Notes: a model not told the origin generated them from the sequence alone. 64,000 bases of DNA from JAMZMI01 sp049115715 (GCA_049115715.1 JAGDZQ010000022.1:122654-186653); one strand, 5' to 3'. Shown: positions 51,490-59,863, counted from the first letter of the stretch. Numbers and translations are program-made.

Positions 51490-52952
51490 GCAAGTGGATA
51501 AAGCAACTTCGCACTTTGAAATTACCCTCTATACTCCTATTGCTAAATGGCTTCCAGCTTTTCGGGCAGTCAGACTCTGTAAATACCATTTCAACACTTG
51601 ATATTTACGAGATACTGGAAATCGTTGAGCAATATCACCCCATTATGCAACAAGCGAAATTACAGACCGCCTTTGCTGATGCTGAAATTCGCACTGCAAA
51701 AGGGCTAATGGATCCGAAGTTGGGGGCAAGTTTCAACCAAAAGCGTCTGAATGATCAGCAGTACTATCAGAAATTCGGTACAGCACTAAAAATACCAGTA
51801 TGGTTTCCCATAGACCCGAAAGTAGAAGTCTATAACAATAAAGGACAATACCTTAACGACGAAAATTTCGTATCGGATAAAACGGAAAACTGGCAAGTCA
51901 CTACAGGAGTAAGCATACCGATTGGGAAAGGGCTTTTTATTGATGAACGACGATCTACTATAAGACAAGCCAATCTCTTCACAGACCTTGCAGAAGCAGA
52001 ACAAATTAAGATTGCCAATAAAACATCTCTAACCGTAATCAAAGATTACTGGGAATGGTATTTTGCTTTTCGCAGATTCCTTTTAATGGAGCAAAGCATA
52101 CAAATTGCAGATGAGCTTTTCAGAAGAACCAAGCAAGACTTTGATTTTGGAGAGGCTGCAGTAATTGACACCATTCAAGCCCAAATTACACTTCAAAGCC
52201 GGCAAGTTGATTATGAAAAAGCAAAACTGGAATTGAGACAGACCAAACTTCAATTATCAGTACACCTGTGGGGACCAAACAAAATTCCCGTGGAACTGTC
52301 GGAAGAAATCATACCTGAGTATTCTTCAGATTTCGGCTTAACGCCAGCAGATTCTTCGCTTCAAAAACTAACCGATTGGGCGATGATCAATCATCCGGAA
52401 ATTCTAAAATTGCAAGCCAAGCAAAAGCAGCTTGAAATTGAACGCAAGTGGAATCGGGAAAGCCTCAAACCTGAAATCAATCTGAGCTACTCGCTAATAG
52501 ATGCGCCATTTGATTATAGAGGTTCAAATGATATCGACTTTGACAATTACAAGTTGGGTGTAGATTTTTCTTTCCCCCTTTTTCTAAGAAAAGAAAGAGG
52601 AAAACTTCAGAAAACTGAATTGTATATTCAAAGTACAGAGTTCGGCATCTCTCAAACTGAGCAGGAAGTGAGTGCGCTTATCCAACAAACGTACGCTGAA
52701 TTGCGAACCAGTAAAATACTAGCTGAGCAATATCAAAATATGGCAGTGAATTATGAGCGACTCCTAGAGGCTGAAATTTTCAACCTTGAAAGTGGGGAAA
52801 GTGACCTTTTCAAACTCAATATTCAGCAGGACAAATATCTGGAGGCTCAGCGAAAATATTTTGATGCTGACCTTAAATTTCAAAAGCTTAAGGCCACTCT
52901 TCCCTACGTAATTGGATTACCTGATTTAGACTATCGGTCGATGTACGAATAA
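51486..52952 (+). CDS. TolC family outer-membrane protein of the second export system
   Basis: Outer-membrane channel of 488 aa from ATG 51486. The open frame reaches back to 51393, inside the adaptor gene, but ATG 51486 overlaps the adaptor stop as ATGA and yields a signal-peptide-like N-terminus (hydrophobic segment LPSILLLLNGFQLFGQ). Long helical repeats follow. Its stop codon lies inside UAS-3 (52942-52957). Confidence 0.9.
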   Translation: MSKWIKQLRTLKLPSILLLLNGFQLFGQSDSVNTISTLDIYEILEIVEQYHPIMQQAKLQTAFADAEIRTAKGLMDPKLGASFNQKRLNDQQYYQKFGTALKIPVWFPIDPKVEVYNNKGQYLNDENFVSDKTENWQVTTGVSIPIGKGLFIDERRSTIRQANLFTDLAEAEQIKIANKTSLTVIKDYWEWYFAFRRFLLMEQSIQIADELFRRTKQDFDFGEAAVIDTIQAQITLQSRQVDYEKAKLELRQTKLQLSVHLWGPNKIPVELSEEIIPEYSSDFGLTPADSSLQKLTDWAMINHPEILKLQAKQKQLEIERKWNRESLKPEINLSYSLIDAPFDYRGSNDIDFDNYKLGVDFSFPLFLRKERGKLQKTELYIQSTEFGISQTEQEVSALIQQTYAELRTSKILAEQYQNMAVNYERLLEAEIFNLESGESDLFKLNIQQDKYLEAQRKYFDADLKFQKLKATLPYVIGLPDLDYRSMYE

Positions 52953-52957
52953 GAACA
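52942..52957. promoter_or_regulatory. Candidate enhancer site UAS-3 (TGTAC-N6-GAACA)
   Basis: TGTACGAATAAGAACA overlaps the last codons and stop of the tolC-like gene. Its centre (52949.5) is about 130 bp before the predicted start of the response-regulator transcript and 32 bp, about three helical turns, from UAS-4. Confidence 0.55.
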
Positions 52958-52973
52958 TAAATCCTTATTCACA

Positions 52974-52989
52974 TGTTCAATATCGAACA
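52974..52989. promoter_or_regulatory. Candidate enhancer site UAS-4 (TGTTC-N6-GAACA)
   Basis: TGTTCAATATCGAACA, centre 52981.5, about 98 bp before the predicted start of the response-regulator transcript. Confidence 0.6.
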
Positions 52990-53052
52990 ATAAATATTTA
53001 TATTACTACCAAAATTACCCTTTAAGGCTCAAACCAACAGATTTAACTCTAT

Positions 53053-53068
53053 TGGCATTATTCTAGCC
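53053..53068 (+). promoter_or_regulatory. Candidate sigma54 promoter of the response regulator-kinase operon
   Basis: TGGCATTATTCTAGCC has the invariant GG-N10-GC with TGGCA at -24 and TAGC at -12. The predicted start is near 53079, leaving a leader of about 130 bases to the ATG at 53208. A second, weaker candidate (TGGC at 53094) has TTCC at -12. The remainder of 52953-53207 shows nothing else. Confidence 0.6.
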
Positions 53069-53207
53069 TTACGCTGTAATATTATTAAAATGCTGGCCTC
53101 TTGTTTCCAACTAAGAATGGTTACGCCGAGGATTTAAGAACGAGTCTAAAAAATAATTTGAACAGGCTCAATTTGAAAATGCAGAACCAATTAAAATAAA
53201 TATTTGA

Positions 53208-54587
53208 ATGGACAAAGAACTTGGTAAAATCCTGATCATCGATGATGACGAAGATGTATTGCTCGCAGCAAAGATGCTGCTTAAAAAACACGCCAAAGAG
53301 GTATTGATTGAGAAGAACCCTAAGAAGATTCCATTCTTACTCAATAACGACACCTATGATTTGATCTTGCTTGACATGAACTTCAGCAAGGACATTACCA
53401 GCGGGAAAGAAGGATTTTACTGGCTTGAGCAAATTTTGGATAAAGACCCTCAAGCTGTTGTGATTCTTATCACAGCCTTTGGAGATGTCGAAATGGCCGT
53501 AAAAGCACTCAAAGCCGGAGCTACTGATTTTGTATTGAAGCCATGGCAAAATGAAAAACTAATAGCCACTTTATCAAGTGCTGCGAGACTTAAAGAATCA
53601 TACAAAGAGGTAACGCAGCTTAAGCAAACCAGGAAAGCCCTTCAGGAAGAAAGCAATCATGCTTTCAAAGACATAATCGGAGAAAGTCAGGAAATAAAGA
53701 ACGTATTTAAAATCATTGACAAAGTAGCTGGCACGGATGCTAATGTCTTAATCCTTGGAGAAAATGGAACAGGAAAAGAACTTATTGCTAGAGCCATTCA
53801 TCAGAAATCTCTAAGGAAGGACAATGTTTTCATCGGTGTGGATATGGGAGCTATCACAGAATCTTTGTTTGAAAGTGAGCTTTTCGGGCACAAAAAAGGT
53901 GCTTACACAGATGCAAAAGAAGATCGCGCGGGTAGATTTGAAATCGCCAACAAAGGATCCTTGTTCCTCGATGAAATAGGTAACCTGAGCATGCCACTTC
54001 AATCTAAGCTGCTGACTGTAATCCAAAACAGGCAGGTGACCAGAATCGGCTCCAATCAATCCATGAATATCGACATTCGACTCATTTGTGCTACCAATAT
54101 GCCAATATATGACATGGTAGGTGAAAGTGATTTCAGACAAGATTTACTTTATAGAATCAATACTGTCGAGATACATCTGCCACCACTTAGAGATCGTGAA
54201 GAAGACATCCCGCTTCTAGCAGATCATTTTCTCAAAATGTATAACACCAAATACAGAAAGTCTATAAAGAAAATCGCTCCCAATACAGCCAAGAAGCTAC
54301 AGAGGTACTCATGGCCAGGAAATATCCGTGAGTTACAGCATGCTATCGAGCGGGCAATTATTATGAGTGATACGGATGTACTTACTCCGGAGGATTTCTT
54401 TTTCCTTTCTCAAAAACCGGAATCTGGTGGAGGTGTAGAATCGGATACATTTAATCTAGATGAAGTAGAGAAAAGTGTGATTCAAAAAGCTGTCAATCAA
54501 CATAATGGTAACATTTCCAAAGCTGCTAAAGACTTAGGACTGACTAGAGCATCTCTCTACCGAAGGCTAGAAAAGTATGGACTTTAA
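53208..54587 (+). CDS. NtrC-family sigma54-dependent response regulator
   Basis: Enhancer-binding activator of 459 aa. Receiver domain 1-120 with the acidic pair at 12-14, phospho-acceptor Asp56 (LILLDMN) and Lys111. AAA+ domain about 155-390 with Walker A GENGTGKE (184-191), the sigma54-contact loop GAYTDA (231-236, a variant of GAFTGA) and Walker B SLFLDEIG (251-258). The C-terminal Fis-type HTH has NHNGNISKAAKDLGLTRASL-like spacing ending in YRRLEKYGL. It overlaps the kinase gene by 11 bp. UAS-3/4 and a sigma54-like promoter upstream suggest autoregulation. Confidence 0.95.
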   Translation: MDKELGKILIIDDDEDVLLAAKMLLKKHAKEVLIEKNPKKIPFLLNNDTYDLILLDMNFSKDITSGKEGFYWLEQILDKDPQAVVILITAFGDVEMAVKALKAGATDFVLKPWQNEKLIATLSSAARLKESYKEVTQLKQTRKALQEESNHAFKDIIGESQEIKNVFKIIDKVAGTDANVLILGENGTGKELIARAIHQKSLRKDNVFIGVDMGAITESLFESELFGHKKGAYTDAKEDRAGRFEIANKGSLFLDEIGNLSMPLQSKLLTVIQNRQVTRIGSNQSMNIDIRLICATNMPIYDMVGESDFRQDLLYRINTVEIHLPPLRDREEDIPLLADHFLKMYNTKYRKSIKKIAPNTAKKLQRYSWPGNIRELQHAIERAIIMSDTDVLTPEDFFFLSQKPESGGGVESDTFNLDEVEKSVIQKAVNQHNGNISKAAKDLGLTRASLYRRLEKYGL

Positions 54588-55947
54588 GAACGTCAAATAT
54601 CAGCTTACTTGGCGAATAGTCCTATTAACAGCAACTCTATTCTACTTTACCAGCTTATTCTATTCCGATAGTTTTACGCTTAGCAAGTTGTTGATATTTG
54701 GGCTGGTAGTACTTCAGGTCTACCTACTTCATAATTATCTGGATAAATCCAATCGAGAGGTTACTGGTTTTTTGGAGAGTATCAAGTGGGATGATTTTTC
54801 TCACACCTACCCTGAAAAAAAAGACAACTCATCTCTGAGTAAGCTCTATATAGAGTTCAACAAAGTAATGCGGAAGTTTCGGGAAATCAGGGCAGAAAAA
54901 GAAGCTCACCATCAATACCTCAAGACAATTGTTCATCACGTAGGAATTGGGATCATCACGTTTGAGCCAAATGGCGAAGTACAAATAATCAACGCAGCTG
55001 CAAGAAAATTACTTGGTATCAAGCACCTTAAAAACATCAATCAGCTTACCTATGTAAACGATGCACTGGTAGAAAAGCTAAAAAGCTTAAGAACGGGAGG
55101 TCGTGACCTAATCAAAATAGGAAGTGATGAAAACGAGATACAGCTTGCTGTATACGCCATAGAGTTAGTCATGCAGGGTCAGGAGTTCAAACTGATTTCG
55201 CTTCAAAACATTCAGAGCGAACTGGAAGAGAAGGAAATGGAAGCATGGCAAAACCTGATACGTGTGCTTACTCATGAAATTATGAATTCGGTAACTCCAA
55301 TCAGCTCACTTGCCGGCACCATGGAGACCGAAATGGAAGACTGGCTCGAAGACGAGAATGACATCAATACAATTACGAATGAGCAAATCGAGGATTTTCA
55401 CCTAGCCCTTCATACTATCCACCGAAGGAGCGATAGTCTGATTAAGTTCGTAAGCGATTTCCGCAATATGACTCACATCACCCTACCAAACCTAGAGGAT
55501 GTTTGTGTTCAAGACTTAGTGGATCATGTACTAGCTCTCCTCAAACCTGATATAAATTCATCAAACGTATCTCTTAAATGCTCGGTATCAAAAGACTTGA
55601 AGATTAACATCGACCCTCAACAAATAGAACAAGTTCTCATCAACTTGGTGAAAAATGCCATTCAAGCACTAGAGGAAAACGATGAGGATGGAAAATCAAA
55701 AGAACTGGAGGTAAAAGCGATCCCGCGACCAGAAGGTGGAGCCATCATTTCAATCATCGACAATGGCCCTGGAATTGAGGAAGAGGCCCTCAAAAAAATA
55801 TTCATCCCTTTCTTTACCACCAAAAAGCAAGGCTCAGGAATCGGCCTCAGTCTTTCTAAGCAAATCATGCGAAACCATCAAGGTGCTATTGCTGTAAAAT
55901 CCATAATCAATCAAGGCACAGAGTTCAGCCTAAGATTTACGCATTGA
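54577..55947 (+). CDS. Sensor histidine kinase, short-loop membrane sensor
   Basis: Partner kinase of 456 aa. Two membrane spans at about 11-29 and 34-53 leave almost no extracytoplasmic loop, the pattern of intramembrane-sensing kinases. A PAS-like domain (about 115-215) has GIGIITFEPNGEVQIINAAA. The H-box LTHEIMNSVTPI holds His233. ATPase boxes: LINLVKNAIQAL (N), DNGPGIEE (G1) and KKQGSGIGLSLSKQIM (G2). Overlap with the regulator gene shows cotranscription. Confidence 0.95.
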   Translation: MDFKNVKYQLTWRIVLLTATLFYFTSLFYSDSFTLSKLLIFGLVVLQVYLLHNYLDKSNREVTGFLESIKWDDFSHTYPEKKDNSSLSKLYIEFNKVMRKFREIRAEKEAHHQYLKTIVHHVGIGIITFEPNGEVQIINAAARKLLGIKHLKNINQLTYVNDALVEKLKSLRTGGRDLIKIGSDENEIQLAVYAIELVMQGQEFKLISLQNIQSELEEKEMEAWQNLIRVLTHEIMNSVTPISSLAGTMETEMEDWLEDENDINTITNEQIEDFHLALHTIHRRSDSLIKFVSDFRNMTHITLPNLEDVCVQDLVDHVLALLKPDINSSNVSLKCSVSKDLKINIDPQQIEQVLINLVKNAIQALEENDEDGKSKELEVKAIPRPEGGAIISIIDNGPGIEEEALKKIFIPFFTTKKQGSGIGLSLSKQIMRNHQGAIAVKSIINQGTEFSLRFTH

Positions 55948-56013
55948 TATCATTACTGATTGCTATAATCTCGTGACAAAACCGTATTAATCAACTCACA
56001 TTGGATTTTGCCA

Positions 56014-56195
56014 AAAGGCAGGATATCTTCAGTAAACAATACTCAAGTAAAAATATCGGTTTTGGTTTTGGAATGGATTTTCAAAGAAAAATAAGTCTTG
56101 AATTTTTAAGACAAGCTAGTAGAAATCCAATGGGTAATTTCGGTTCATGGGATGTCAGTTACACAAGCACTTCATTCGTCTTAAATTTAGAGTAA
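56014..56195 (+). pseudogene. Possible 3' remnant of a membrane or secreted protein gene
   Basis: An open frame runs from a stop near 55974 to the TAA ending at 56195, with no ATG in its first half. It encodes a short C-terminal-looking segment (YSSKNIGFGFGMDFQRKISL and WDVSYTSTSFVLNLE) with alternating hydrophobic/polar residues like outer-membrane beta strands. It may be a decayed gene or chance. The rest of 55948-56273 shows nothing recognisable. Confidence 0.3.
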
Positions 56196-56273
56196 TCTAA
56201 GGAGAGGTTTTATCAGCAAGGTAAAATTCTTACTACGTTCAGATCCCGAGTCGCTAACTCAATACAAAGCTTA

Positions 56274-56990
56274 TCAACCACTGTAATGCTGCATAGAAAA
56301 GTAAATCGATAGAGCGATTACATATACTGCGATAATGTATATCCAGTTTTTAGAAAACTTACGAATCTGGATAGAAGATAGGTTCAGTGTGGCTAAAAGC
56401 AGAAATAAAATATATAATCCAATGGAAAAGGTAGTCGAATTGAAAATGCCTTCGAACAAAAATGCAAAGGCCAAAATCAATCCATTATTGTCTACCGCTA
56501 ATCCCGTGTAGGTTTTACCTCCTGTAAGGCCGTATATGTTGAAATAGCTTAAACGAACGGCACAACTAGCCACAATGATAAATGCGCCCGGAAAGAACCA
56601 AGGGTTGTAATCAGTATAGCTCAGTAATATAATAGCTGGCAAAACACCGAAACTGACAATATCAATCATCGAGTCCAGCTGAGCTCCAAAGGCTCGATGA
56701 GCGTCGGTTCTCCCACTCATGCTCCTCGCAATCATCCCGTCTAACCAATCGAATAAAACCGCCCATAGCATGCCTACGACTGCAAAGTATACATTGCCTA
56801 ATAGTGCAGAATAAACACCAAGCAATGCACTTAATAGCCCCGTCAAAGAACAGATATTAGGTAAGTCTCCAATAAAACGAACCATGCTTAACTGCCTTGG
56901 CAATTGAGCATGGTTAGGAGTTTGCGAGTCGGTGTTGCTCGCATCTGATTCCTTGGCGCTATAATCTGAATTCTTACTGACTGACTTCAT
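56274..56990 (-). CDS. CDP-alcohol phosphatidyltransferase family membrane protein
   Basis: Transfers a phosphatidyl or similar phospho group from a CDP-activated donor to an alcohol. The protein is 238 aa with about six membrane spans. The family motif is complete: Asp81, Asp84-Gly85, Ala88-Arg89, Gly102, Asp106 and Asp110. The distance from Arg89 to Gly102 is 12 residues instead of the usual 8, so it is not a standard PssA. The first 30 residues are polar and variable. It overlaps the nucleotidyltransferase gene by 17 bp, so the two likely work together. Confidence 0.85.
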   Translation of the reverse strand: MKSVSKNSDYSAKESDASNTDSQTPNHAQLPRQLSMVRFIGDLPNICSLTGLLSALLGVYSALLGNVYFAVVGMLWAVLFDWLDGMIARSMSGRTDAHRAFGAQLDSMIDIVSFGVLPAIILLSYTDYNPWFFPGAFIIVASCAVRLSYFNIYGLTGGKTYTGLAVDNNGLILAFAFLFEGIFNSTTFSIGLYILFLLLATLNLSSIQIRKFSKNWIYIIAVYVIALSIYFSMQHYSG

Positions 56991-57777
56991 ATGCCAGCTC
57001 TATATTTTTTGTTGTATTGGTGTATTTGGCTGGAAAAAGTTTTACCGCCTCTTCCAGATCCAAAATAGTATCTACTTCGTACCATGGTTGGCTATCAAAA
57101 GAGATCGCTTTTAAAGAGAGTGCTCCTTCCTTGACAAGTTCCGCGAAGACTGTCTCGTAATAGCCGTTTACTCTTCCTTCTGAAATATGTGTTTCCAGAC
57201 GTCTTAAGATATTTTCCCATGAGTCAACAGAAAAACTGTAGATGTTAACTGTCTTGTACTTTGTCCTCTTGGCGGAGGGTTTTGTGGTGTTTTTAAATTT
57301 CTTCACCATCTGATTAGATTTTACGGTCACGGTGGTGCCATTCATCCAATCTGCTATTGAGGCTACAGCGATTCGATCTGGGTAGATCATCTCATCGAGA
57401 AGTGATACTTCAAACACCAAATCGCTTTCGAACATCACGAAGGGTTCGTTGATGAGTGCTCGCGCCATCCAAAGTGAATAAATGTTGTTTGTGGTTTTGT
57501 ACTTAGGGCTATGTACATACTCGATCTCCATGTCACCGTACTTAGAGCCAAGGAATTCTTCAATTGCAATTTTCAGATGACCAGTCACTACGACAAGTCT
57601 TTTGAATCCTTGTTTTTTCAAACTTTCTACTAGTCGCTCTAGCATCGAGATCTCATTGATCATGGTTAAGCACTTAGGGGCTTCTTGCGTCAATGGCATG
57701 AGGCGACTGCCTGTTCCTGCAGCTAACAATAGGGCTGTGGTAATGCGGGTTTCTTTAGTATGATATTCTGATTTCAT
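56974..57777 (-). CDS. Nucleotidyltransferase, phosphocholine/inositol-phosphate cytidylyltransferase-like
   Basis: Predicted to activate a phosphorylated sugar, polyol or amino alcohol with CTP. The protein is 267 aa. The signature LLLAAGTGSRLMPLTQEAPK (17-36) has the GxGxR loop and PKCL lysine of MobA/RfbA-like enzymes; later SPKYKTTNNIYSLWMARAL and FESDLVFE resemble LicC-type cytidylyltransferases. The C-terminal YEVDTILDLEEAVKLF is typical. The substrate is not fixed by the sequence. The CDP-alcohol transferase downstream would be the natural user of its product. Confidence 0.85.
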   Translation of the reverse strand: MKSEYHTKETRITTALLLAAGTGSRLMPLTQEAPKCLTMINEISMLERLVESLKKQGFKRLVVVTGHLKIAIEEFLGSKYGDMEIEYVHSPKYKTTNNIYSLWMARALINEPFVMFESDLVFEVSLLDEMIYPDRIAVASIADWMNGTTVTVKSNQMVKKFKNTTKPSAKRTKYKTVNIYSFSVDSWENILRRLETHISEGRVNGYYETVFAELVKEGALSLKAISFDSQPWYEVDTILDLEEAVKLFPAKYTNTTKNIELAYEVSQ

Positions 57778-57930
57778 TCTAGTTTTTTAAGTACATGTAT
57801 AAAATGAACAGAGCGTAAACTCCATTGCCATCGTGATCCCAACCTGATAGGTGAGTAATCTTAGGATGACTGGATCGGTAACTTTATCTCAATGAATAAA
57901 AATGACTCTGCTGATGTGGTGAGGGTGCCT

Positions 57931-57945
57931 TTGATAGGCTATCAA
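57931..57945. promoter_or_regulatory. 15-bp palindrome in the leader of the nucleotidyltransferase gene
   Basis: TTGATAG-G-CTATCAA is perfect. It lies between the -7 box at 57993 and the start codon at 57777, where a repressor could block elongation or initiation. It could also be a short hairpin. Confidence 0.35.
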
Positions 57946-57992
57946 CAAAAATGATCAGTTAGACTGAAATCAAAAAGGTATAAATCCTGCCG

Positions 57993-58000
57993 CAAAGGTA
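57993..58000 (-). promoter_or_regulatory. Candidate -7 box for the nucleotidyltransferase-phosphatidyltransferase operon
   Basis: The minus strand reads TACCTTTG followed by CGGCAGG, a very typical Bacteroidota -7 box. A matching -33 TTTG is not clear. The leader would be about 210 bases. Confidence 0.45.
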
Positions 58001-58112
58001 GTGATTTAAATACTGGCATGATTTGCACATGTTTCTATTGATGTTTTGACTTAGGAAAACTTCGCATACTTATCGTTTTCATTGGTGTTTTTAGGGGCAA
58101 GTGAATAAGGTC

Positions 58113-58210
58113 AAAAGGCTTGATAGTAGATACAATTGATTCAAACTTCCGGATGGGATTCCCGTATGCATGGGAATGACGTCTAAATAGTGTTTTCTCC
58201 TGCATATTAT
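58113..58210. repeat. Palindromic repeat, copy A
   Basis: A roughly 98-bp element with core ATTCCCGTATGCATGGGAAT (58158-58177), followed by GACG. It aligns colinearly with copy B: AAAAGG-CT at its left end is 45 bp before the core in both. It looks like a diverged REP/MITE-like intergenic element. It sits in the 1-kb gene-free stretch 57778-58777. Confidence 0.55.
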
Positions 58211-58476
58211 ACCGTCCTACTTAAACTCGACTTATAAATTCTAAGGCTTAGAGATGGGTAATGGGAAGAAATGCGAAGGAATCTTTAGATTATGAGACTA
58301 TCATGTCTTTTTGTCAAAATTTAAGGCTAAAAGACTCATAGTGACGGTTAAGGTTTTTTTAAGTGATATTTAAATCGAGTTCAGCTGCTTAATAAATCAA
58401 AGTTTGACTCCCAGTCTCACTATCAAGGATGGGTTTGCTGGTGAAAGCACTAACAATGAAGAAGTTTGATAGGATT

Positions 58477-58574
58477 AAAAGGACTATCAGTAGGTATGAA
58501 CGGATCAGACTTATAGATGAGATTTCCATATACATAGGAATGACGCGTAAAAGGGCTTGCTCGTGTAGGGTATT
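58477..58574. repeat. Palindromic repeat, copy B (diverged)
   Basis: The core ATTTCCATATACATAGGAAT (58522-58541) is followed by GACGCG. It is in direct orientation to copy A, 364 bp away. Core differences are mostly paired changes that keep the stem (compensatory C/G to T/A), which argues for selection on structure or RNA folding in the ancestor. Confidence 0.5.
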
Positions 58575-58589
58575 AATTTGAGCACGGAA

Positions 58590-58702
58590 ATGGGGTACGA
58601 TAAAAATCGGCTCTGGCATGCGGCAGGGATAGTATCGGAAAGCCCAGAGTCCAACGAAGTGGGACGAGGACTTGGAGAGGATAGCCCGCAAGCCGCCCAA
58701 AT
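58590..58702. other. GC-rich structured-looking intergenic element
   Basis: This block is clearly richer in G and C than the rest of the gap. It contains two similar segments, GGGATAGTATCGGAAAGCCC and GGAGAGGATAGCCCG, and the small stem AGTCC/GGACT with an inner GTCC/GGAC. It ends 75 bp before the glycosyltransferase ATG. I think similar GGAAAGCCC...GGATAGCCCG blocks recur in Bacteroidota genomes, but cannot show it here. It may be a repeat, a degenerate RNA or a transcription end. Confidence 0.35.
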
Positions 58703-58777
58703 CCTTAACTAAAGCAAAATAATGGGTATGGGGTCAAGCGGATTGGTTTTCTTAACTTTCCTTCTCTAAACTGAAGT

Positions 58778-59863
58778 ATGAAATACCTTTTTATTGTACA
58801 GGGTGAAGGCAGGGGGCATATGACTCAGGCTTTGTCTCTGGCTCAAACGCTGAGGGCTCGCGATCATGATATATGTGGCGTAGTAGTGGGAAAAAGCAAC
58901 CGTCGAAGTATTCCTCCTTTTTTTTCGGATCAGATAGGTGCTCCGATCGAGCATTTGGATAGTCCGAATTTTGTGACGGACAAAAATCAAAAGTCTGTGA
59001 AGCCATTTAGGAGTGTGGTTTACTCTCTTTTGAAAACGCCAAGGTATCGCAAATCAATCGAACGGATACATGAGATTGTATCGGTGGAAAAACCGGATGT
59101 GATTGTGAATTTCTATGATTTTATAGGTGGGTTGTACAACTTCTCGAAGCGTCCTAGATCGAGATTTGTTTGCATTGCGCACCAATTTTTGATTGCTCAT
59201 CCTGAATTTGAGTTTCCTAAGGGGAGATTGTTGGACAGGGTATCGCTACGGGTTGGAAATAAGATTGCAAGTCTGGGGGCTGATATGATACTGGGGCTTT
59301 CGTTTCAGCAGTTTGAGGATATGCCTAAGAAAAAATTGTTTGTGGTTCCGCCACTACTGCGAAAGGAAATACAGACTCTGGTGATCACAAATGAGAATCA
59401 TGTACTTGCTTACATGGTAAATCCTGGGTATGGTGAAGAAGTGGAGGCGTTTCATGAGCAATATCCCGAAGAGGTGTTACATTGTTTTTGGGATATGAAA
59501 GACCGGCCCGACGAGTACGTGGTGGATGGGACTTTGACTTTTCATCAACTGAATGACAAGAAGTTTTTGTCCAAAATGGCTGCTTCTAAGGGGTATGTCA
59601 CGACTGCTGGGTTTGAGTCTGTTTGCGAGGCTATGTACATGGGAAAGCCGGTATTGATGATACCAGTGGCGGGGCATTACGAGCAGGCTTGCAATGCTAT
59701 TGATGCTATGAAGGCGGGGGCGGGTATTTCGGCTGAAAAGTTTGAGATCAAAAGGCTTATTGAATATATTCCTGAATATAAGAATACGTCGGGGTGGTTT
59801 CGCTCATGGGCAGATGGTGCTCCCGAAGTATTCGTAAAGTATCTGGAAAATGGCGATCATTAG
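58778..59863 (+). CDS. Glycosyltransferase, MurG/GT28-like fold (MJ1255 type)
   Basis: A 361-aa predicted cytoplasmic or membrane-associated glycosyltransferase. The N-terminal Rossmann domain starts KYLFIVQGEGRGHMTQALSL with the Gly-rich GEGRGH loop of GT-B enzymes. The C-terminal domain has GYVTTAGFESVCEAMYMGKP and VLMIPVAGHYEQACNAIDAM, where the Glu and the nucleotide-sugar loop lie. It is not MurG itself (no GGS.GA..N region or membrane patch). Acceptor and sugar are unknown. It overlaps the next gene by 14 bp. Base use is visibly more G-rich than in genes before 56 kb. Confidence 0.82.
   Translation: MKYLFIVQGEGRGHMTQALSLAQTLRARDHDICGVVVGKSNRRSIPPFFSDQIGAPIEHLDSPNFVTDKNQKSVKPFRSVVYSLLKTPRYRKSIERIHEIVSVEKPDVIVNFYDFIGGLYNFSKRPRSRFVCIAHQFLIAHPEFEFPKGRLLDRVSLRVGNKIASLGADMILGLSFQQFEDMPKKKLFVVPPLLRKEIQTLVITNENHVLAYMVNPGYGEEVEAFHEQYPEEVLHCFWDMKDRPDEYVVDGTLTFHQLNDKKFLSKMAASKGYVTTAGFESVCEAMYMGKPVLMIPVAGHYEQACNAIDAMKAGAGISAEKFEIKRLIEYIPEYKNTSGWFRSWADGAPEVFVKYLENGDH

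Noticed and set aside
53094..53109. TGGC...TTCC as sigma54 promoter of the response regulator
   Set aside because: The -12 element lacks the GC dinucleotide; the site at 53053 has exact GG-N10-GC spacing.
56274..56990. Identification as standard phosphatidylserine synthase PssA
   Set aside because: The signature spacing is 12 instead of 8 and the partner gene is a cytidylyltransferase.
58389..58700. 103-residue minus-strand open frame in the gene-free stretch
   Set aside because: It covers repeat copy B and the GC-rich element, has no recognisable domain, and its translation changes character along its length.
58778..59863. Identification as MurG
   Set aside because: GT-B fold and Gly-rich loop fit, but MurG-specific segments and the peptidoglycan gene context are absent.
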